This document shows positions 59,864 to 64,000 of a stretch of 64,000 nt of DNA, in pieces. The stretch lies in assembly GCA_963830455.1 (NCBI GenBank), contig CAWHMT010000001.1, forward strand, positions 124,001 through 188,000, written 5' to 3'. Made by a program: the position numbers and the translations under genes. The DNA comes from 20CM-2-65-7 sp963830455 (lineage in GTDB: Bacteria; Gemmatimonadota; Gemmatimonadetes; Gemmatimonadales; GWC2-71-9). Under the pieces are notes generated by a model. That model was not told the DNA's origin and did no database searches. It worked only from the letters and a program-made list of their open reading frames with translations. The first letter of the stretch is position 1. Every line of letters begins with the position of its first letter.

Positions 59864-60819
59864 GCGAATTTGGCGCCGGCTTTGAGGCGCGCGCCGCGCA
59901 GCCATTCAGCCGCGGGCATGCGCGGCTTTCCCGCGGACTGCACCTCGAAGATCTCGACGCAGCCGCCGCTCAAATCCTTGAATGGGCCGGTCGCAATCAC
60001 CAGCGAGCCATCGGCGGAGATGACTTCGCCGGGCACGCCGGTGCCTGGGAAGGGCGGCTGCATGACCTTCGGTGTGAACAGTTTGATCTCTGTGCCCTTC
60101 AGCGCGGTCCAGGCGCCCGGGCGCGGGTCGAGGCCTCGAATCAGGCAGCCGATCGCGCGCGCGTCCTTGGTCCAGTCGATGTGCGCGATCTCGCGCGTGA
60201 GCTTCGGCGCGAACGTCACGCGATCCTCTTTTTGCGGCACGGGGGCCGGCGGCGGATCACTCTGCTCCAGCAGCGTGAGGGTTTCGACGAGCGCCTGCGC
60301 GCCCATCTCCGCGAGATGGGCCGACAGCTCGCCGGCGTTCACGTCGGGTCCGATGCGATGCGGGATCTGATGCAGCACGGGACCGGAGTCCATGCCGGCA
60401 TCGAGCTGCATGATGCTGACGCCGGTGGTTTCATGGCCGCGGATGATCGCCCACTCGACGGGCGCCGCGCCGCGGAGCCCCGGCAGCAACGAGGGATGTA
60501 GGTTGACCATCCCGCGCGGGGGCAGCGCCAGCAGGCCGGGCTTGAGAATGTGGCCGTACGCCACGACGACGCCGATCTCCGGCTGCACGGCGCGCAGCGC
60601 GTCCACAAAAGATGGATCGGTCGGCTTTTCCGGCTGGAGCACGAGCAGGTCTTCAGCCTGTGCGGCGATCTTCACCGGCGGAGGGATGAGCTTCGAGCGG
60701 GAGCGGCCCTGCGGCGCATCGGGCTGCGTCACCACGGCGACGACGTCGAACCCTTCGCCGACGAGTGCGCGCAACGACGGCACCGCGAATTCCGGTGTCC
60801 CAAAGAACGCGACGCGCAC
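59860..60819 (-). CDS. fmt: Methionyl-tRNA formyltransferase
   Basis: Fmt formylates initiator Met-tRNA. The 319-residue protein has MRVAFFGTPEFAVPSLRALVG, the catalytic HPSLLPGLRGAAPVEWAI with DAGMDSGPVL, and the C-terminal OB-type domain with CLIRGLDPRPGAWTAL. It begins with GTG directly after the def stop with no gap, the usual def-fmt pair, so both ends of the N-formyl cycle are co-expressed. Confidence 0.95.
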   Translation of the reverse strand: MRVAFFGTPEFAVPSLRALVGEGFDVVAVVTQPDAPQGRSRSKLIPPPVKIAAQAEDLLVLQPEKPTDPSFVDALRAVQPEIGVVVAYGHILKPGLLALPPRGMVNLHPSLLPGLRGAAPVEWAIIRGHETTGVSIMQLDAGMDSGPVLHQIPHRIGPDVNAGELSAHLAEMGAQALVETLTLLEQSDPPPAPVPQKEDRVTFAPKLTREIAHIDWTKDARAIGCLIRGLDPRPGAWTALKGTEIKLFTPKVMQPPFPGTGVPGEVISADGSLVIATGPFKDLSGGCVEIFEVQSAGKPRMPAAEWLRGARLKAGAKFA

Positions 60820-61368
60820 TTACAGCTCTCCCGCCGGCTGCGGCGTAACCTCCTTGAGGTATCCCGTCTGCCCTTTGCGGGCCTTTTTCCATTTGGACAG
60901 CAACAGATTCCGCTTGACGGCACTGAGATGGTCGAGAAACAGAATGCCGTCGAGGTGGTCGATCTCGTGCTGGATCGCACGCGCCTTGTAGCCGTGCGCT
61001 TCCGCGCGAAACCGGGTGCCGTCGCGGTCCAGGGCCTCCACCACCACGCGCGCCGGGCGTGTGACGTCGCCGAAGATTTCGGGAATCGAGAGGCAGCCTT
61101 CTTCGGCCGTCTCGTCCTCCTCGCTGCGCTCGACGATCACGGGATTGATGAGCACGAGCGGCGGCGGGTCTTCGTCCCCGACGTCCACGACCGCGACCCG
61201 CCGCGCGACGCCGATCTGATTCGACGCGAGCCCGACGCCTTTGGCGGCGCGCATGGTCTCGAACAGATCGTCCACGAGCCGGCGGACCTCGTCATCGACC
61301 GTGCGGACCGCGGCCGATTGCTGCCGCAGCACGGGTGAGCCGAGGACGTGGAGCGTGCGAACCGTCAC
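60820..61368 (-). CDS. def: Peptide deformylase
   Basis: Def removes the formyl group from new proteins. The 182-residue metallo-peptidase has the three motifs GVGLASNQIG (G-x-G-x-A-A-x-Q with Ser), EEGCLSIPEIF and QHEIDHLDGILF (metal-binding cysteine and histidines). The GTG start at 61368 overlaps the yajC stop (GTGA). It is complete. Confidence 0.95.
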   Translation of the reverse strand: MTVRTLHVLGSPVLRQQSAAVRTVDDEVRRLVDDLFETMRAAKGVGLASNQIGVARRVAVVDVGDEDPPPLVLINPVIVERSEEDETAEEGCLSIPEIFGDVTRPARVVVEALDRDGTRFRAEAHGYKARAIQHEIDHLDGILFLDHLSAVKRNLLLSKWKKARKGQTGYLKEVTPQPAGEL

Positions 61369-61705
61369 GCGGGCTTGGCCTCGACGGCGGCGGTGCGGTT
61401 GGTGATGCTGGCGACGCCGCTGCGCAGGATCACGAACTTCGCCTCGCCGCTGCGGATCGTCACTTCATCGTCCTTGATGTGCACGACTTCCCCGATGATG
61501 CCGCTCGACGTGACGATGCGATCGCCGCGCTGGAGCGAGGCGAGCAGCTGCTTGTGCTGAGCCTGCTGGCGGCGCTGCGGTCGGATCAGCAGGAAGTAGA
61601 AGATGCGCGATGAACAGCGGCGATCTGAAGGATGAAGGCGATCAGCCCCGGTCCGCCCTGACCCGACGGCGCGAACAACAGCAGAAACAGTGGTGCAATC
61701 GTCAT
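61365..61705 (-). CDS. yajC: Preprotein translocase subunit YajC, frameshifted
   Basis: YajC is a small membrane partner of SecDF. From the ATG at 61705 (ATGA overlap with tgt) the frame reads MTIAPLFLLLFAPSGQGGPG, then the helix LIAFILQIAAV, after which it runs into a stop. The rest of the protein, IFYFLLIRPQRRQQAQHKQL, GDRIVTSSGIIGEVVHIKDD and SGEAKFVILRSGVASI, is in another frame, ending at 61365. The break is near 61600-61612 (coding-strand GTTCATCGCGCATC). The total of 341 bases is one short of a multiple of three. YajC is rarely lost, so a missing base in the assembly is likely. Confidence 0.85.
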
Positions 61706-62835
61706 GCGACTACTCCCGTGGGTTGGTAGCGGCGGCGCCAGTCGTCGGCCCAGCTCGCGAACGCGTCACCGCCACGCTGAATGACGGCGCGCATCTCCGC
61801 GGCCAGGCGGATCAGGTACCGAACGTTGTGCAGCGACAACAGCCGAAGTCCGAGCAGCTCGCCCGCGACGAACAGATGCCGCAGGTACCCGCGCGAGTAC
61901 GTCGTGCACGTCTCGCAGTCGCAGCTCGGGTCCAGCGGCCGGTCGTCGACTCGGAACGCGGCGTTGCGGATATTCAACGTCCCGTCGGGGGTGAACGCGG
62001 ATCCGTTGCGACCGCCCCGCGTGGGCGCGACGCAGTCGAACAGGTCCACCCCGCGTTGCACCGCCTCGACGAGATCCGCCGGAAATCCGACGCCCATAAG
62101 ATAACGGGGCAGGGCCTCCGGCAGCCGCGATTCGAGCACGTCCAATGTGGCGTACATCTTGTCCTTCGGCTCGCCGACGGACAGCCCGCCAATCGCGATG
62201 CCGGTCCACGGACCTAATTCCATGATGCGGTTGAGGCACTCTGTGCGCAGGGCCGGCAGCGTGCCACCCTGTACGATCGGCCAAAGGGTCTGTTCGCTGG
62301 TCTTCAACGCGTCATGCCGTGTCTTGCAGCGTTTCAGCCACTGGATCGTGCGATCGAGGGCATCGCGCGCGGTCGCTTCGTCCGCGCCACCGGGTATGAC
62401 GTGGTCGAACGCCATGGCGATGTCGGCGCCGAGCGTCGCCTGAATCTCGATCGCCCGTTCGGGCGTGAGCTTGCGTCGCCCGCCATCGATGTGACTCTGA
62501 AACTCCACACCATCCTCGTCGACTTTGCGGAAGCCTTCGAGCGAGAAGACCTGGAAGCCGCCGGAGTCGGTGAGCAGCGGCCGCTCCCACGCCATGAACT
62601 TGTGCAGCCCGCCGAGCTGCGCGATGACGTCTTCGCCGGGCCGCACGTGCAGGTGATAGGTGTTGGCCAGCACGATTTGCGCGCCGACCGCCTTGAGGTC
62701 GGCGGGCGACAGCGTGCGCACCGTCGCCTGGGTGCCGACGGGCATGAACACCGGCGTTTCGACGGTGCCGTGCGGGAGCTTCAGCGAGCCGGAGCGGGCC
62801 GCGCCCGAGGTGGCATCGATCCAGAAGTCGAACAT
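61702..62835 (-). CDS. tgt: tRNA-guanine (queuine) transglycosylase
   Basis: Tgt exchanges guanine-34 for a queuine precursor in tRNAs with GUN anticodons. The 377-residue protein has the N-terminal RSGSLKLPHGTVETPVFMPVGTQ, LTDSGGFQVFSLEG (nucleophile-side residues), IAIGGLSVGEPKD, MGVGFPADLVEAV and the zinc site CDCETCTTYSRGYLRHLF. Its ATG lies immediately after the GATAGCC hairpin, with no clear ribosome-binding site in between. The stop overlaps yajC by four bases. Confidence 0.95.
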   Translation of the reverse strand: MFDFWIDATSGAARSGSLKLPHGTVETPVFMPVGTQATVRTLSPADLKAVGAQIVLANTYHLHVRPGEDVIAQLGGLHKFMAWERPLLTDSGGFQVFSLEGFRKVDEDGVEFQSHIDGGRRKLTPERAIEIQATLGADIAMAFDHVIPGGADEATARDALDRTIQWLKRCKTRHDALKTSEQTLWPIVQGGTLPALRTECLNRIMELGPWTGIAIGGLSVGEPKDKMYATLDVLESRLPEALPRYLMGVGFPADLVEAVQRGVDLFDCVAPTRGGRNGSAFTPDGTLNIRNAAFRVDDRPLDPSCDCETCTTYSRGYLRHLFVAGELLGLRLLSLHNVRYLIRLAAEMRAVIQRGGDAFASWADDWRRRYQPTGVVA

Positions 62836-62917
62836 CAGCTACCGGCTATCGGCTACCAGCTATCAGGTATGGCACCGGTGGTTCTACCCGATAGCCGATA
62901 GCCGATAGCCGATAGCT
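62836..62917. repeat. GATAGCC-type inverted tandem repeat between queA and tgt
   Basis: The left arm (62836-62868) has 7-mers of the type AGCTACC/GGCTATC; the right arm (62886-62917) has four tandem GATAGCC-type words. The spacer is about 17 bases and contains CACCGGTG. The right arm overlaps the queA stop and the left arm ends at the tgt ATG, so the element is exactly the intergenic region. Confidence 0.8.
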
Positions 62918-63944
62918 AGATGATGAGCATTGCATCGCCATAAGAATAGAACCGATATCCCTCTTTCACCGCCTCCCGATATGCATTCATCACGTGCTCA
63001 TATCCACCAAACGCGCACACGAGCATCAGCAGCGTGGAGCGAGGCAGGTGAAAATTCGTGATCAAGTGGTCCACGACCTTGAAGTCGTACGGCGGCCGAA
63101 TAAACAGGCTCGTCTCTCCCGCGCCGGCGACGACTTCGCCACGCGCATCGACGGCCGACTCCAGCGCCCGGACCACAGTAGTACCCACACACCACACCCC
63201 ACCCCCCACGGCTTTGACTTTGTTCACCCAATTCGCGGCACCTTCGGAGACCTCGTAGGCCTCCGGATGCATCACATGCTTGTCGAGCTCCTCGGTTTCG
63301 ACCGGCTTGAACGTGCCCGGCCCGACGTGCAGATCGATCGCCGTCACGAACGTGCGTTGCTCGTGAATCTGTGCGAGTAGCTCGGTCGTGAAATGCAGAC
63401 CGGCCGTCGGCGCGGCGACGCTGCCGTCGTGGACCGCGTAAACGGTCTGGTATTGGTCCACATCGCCTTTGGTGGGTGCTCGCTTGATGTAGGGTGGCAG
63501 CGGCACCTCGCCGTACTTCTCCAACGTGCCTCGCGCATCGAGGGCGCCGGCGAACCGGACGCGCCGCAGGCCGCCGCCGAGCACCTCCATGATCTCGACC
63601 GTGCTGTCCGCACCGACCGTCACGCGACGGCCGGGCTTGAGCTTGCCACCGGGATGGGCCATCGCCAGCCAGGTTCCGTCCGCGAGCTCGCGCACGAGCA
63701 GGAACTCGGCGTCCTGTCCGCCTTCCCGTTTTCCGCGCAATCTCGCGGGAATCACACGCGAAGTATTGATGACGACCAGGTCGCCCGGCGGAATCAGCGC
63801 CGGCAGGTCGCGGAAATGCAGGTGCCGCGTCCCGCCGGTCTTGCGGTCGAGCACGAGCAGCCGGCTCGCCGAACGATCGGGGAGCGGATGCTGCGCGATC
63901 TGCGCGCTGGGAAGGTCGTAATCGAAATCGGAGAGGCGGTGCAC
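62916..63944 (-). CDS. queA: S-adenosylmethionine:tRNA ribosyltransferase-isomerase
   Basis: QueA adds the ribosyl part of SAM to the queuosine precursor in tRNA. The 342-residue protein has FDYDLPSAQIAQHPLPDRSASRLLVL, VINTSRVIPARLRGKR, PPYIKRAP, VAAPTAGLHFT and VDLHVGPGTFKPV-like DLHVGPGTFKPV, with TNFHLPRSTLLMLVCAF near the end. The GTG start at 63944 shares one base with the upstream stop. The pair queA-tgt followed by yajC is a classic arrangement. Confidence 0.95.
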   Translation of the reverse strand: MHRLSDFDYDLPSAQIAQHPLPDRSASRLLVLDRKTGGTRHLHFRDLPALIPPGDLVVINTSRVIPARLRGKREGGQDAEFLLVRELADGTWLAMAHPGGKLKPGRRVTVGADSTVEIMEVLGGGLRRVRFAGALDARGTLEKYGEVPLPPYIKRAPTKGDVDQYQTVYAVHDGSVAAPTAGLHFTTELLAQIHEQRTFVTAIDLHVGPGTFKPVETEELDKHVMHPEAYEVSEGAANWVNKVKAVGGGVWCVGTTVVRALESAVDARGEVVAGAGETSLFIRPPYDFKVVDHLITNFHLPRSTLLMLVCAFGGYEHVMNAYREAVKEGYRFYSYGDAMLII

Positions 63945-64000
63945 TAACCGTCGAAGATAGTTGCTTGCTCCGCCGATTTTGGAGGGACAAACCCGAAGTG
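63944..64000 (-). CDS. ruvB: C-terminal end of RuvB (3' partial)
   Basis: The frame entering from the window edge reads HFGFVPPKSAEQATIFDG and stops at 63944-63946, sharing one base with the queA GTG. The short tail ending in -(T/S)-(I/L)-F-D is typical of the RuvB C-terminus, and ruvB-queA-tgt-yajC is a common gene order. Only 18 residues are visible, so the name rests mainly on position. Confidence 0.5.
   Translation of the reverse strand, partial: HFGFVPPKSAEQATIFDG

Noticed and set aside
58990..59870. TPP riboswitch before the thi genes
   Set aside because: No CTGAGA-type core found; the thi genes are embedded in overlapping coding sequence.

Overview
The window is a dense, GC-rich stretch of a diderm bacterial chromosome: almost no gaps, and most same-strand neighbours overlap by 1-20 bases. 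The gene set best fits the Gemmatimonadota, as a judgement from gene content only. It has an OdhA/Kgd-type fused 2-oxoglutarate decarboxylase with its own acyltransferase domain, an Omp85/TamB outer-membrane pair, Lgt plus several lipoproteins, a short primary-type sigma factor and a minimal FlgD/T9SS-like secreted domain. I see no tRNA, rRNA, insertion sequence, prophage or CRISPR array, and no recognisable defence system.

Layout. 1-2032 (+): cytochrome bd oxidase cydAB, the first gene cut by the window edge. 2050-6702 (-): odhA, yggT, DUF167 and a 51-residue membrane protein. 6747-6803: a P-II-like gene stub. 6822-13121: a VWA protein and a MoxR-like ATPase, with SPFH and cytidylate-kinase-like genes behind the ATPase and an HAD and an MFS gene between. 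13166-19981: a secreted protein, PEP carboxylase, a GH38-like enzyme and a small lipoprotein with a clear terminator. 19981-27478 (-): one overlapping unit glcDEF, alpha/beta hydrolase, HAD, ygfZ, epimerase. 27602-30401 (-): sigma factor, aroB, PduO-type adenosyltransferase. 30488-36389: lipoprotein, ferredoxin/flavodoxin reductase, dacB, and a lone oligopeptide permease with its binding protein. 36415-44984 (+): Omp85, tamB, lipid kinase, an AAA+ regulator without its GAFTGA loop, and a zinc protein. 44981-52158: receiver protein, S58 peptidase, NlpC/P60 protein, HAD, CYTH, acpS and a cytochrome c-FTR1 iron permease. 52120-64000 (-): one long chain ruvB(end)-queA-tgt-yajC-def-fmt-thiE-thiS-thiG-rsmB-PASTA-rpe-tlpA-ybbR-tsaD-lgt.

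Three things stand out. First, short hairpin-forming elements made of tandem 7-bp (once 10-bp) words, usually with inverted arms, recur between genes and inside genes. Inside genes they sit in tolerant places: both interdomain linkers of OdhA, the TsaD C-terminus and the GlcF linker. Second, three genes in overlapping operons (DUF167, ppc, rsmB) have no ATG/GTG/TTG where the protein should begin, but a near-cognate codon (CTG, CTG, ATT) overlapping the upstream stop. Third, glcE, glcF and yajC each lack exactly one base relative to an intact frame, so either the assembly has systematic single-base deletions or these genes are decaying. The sequence cannot tell these apart.
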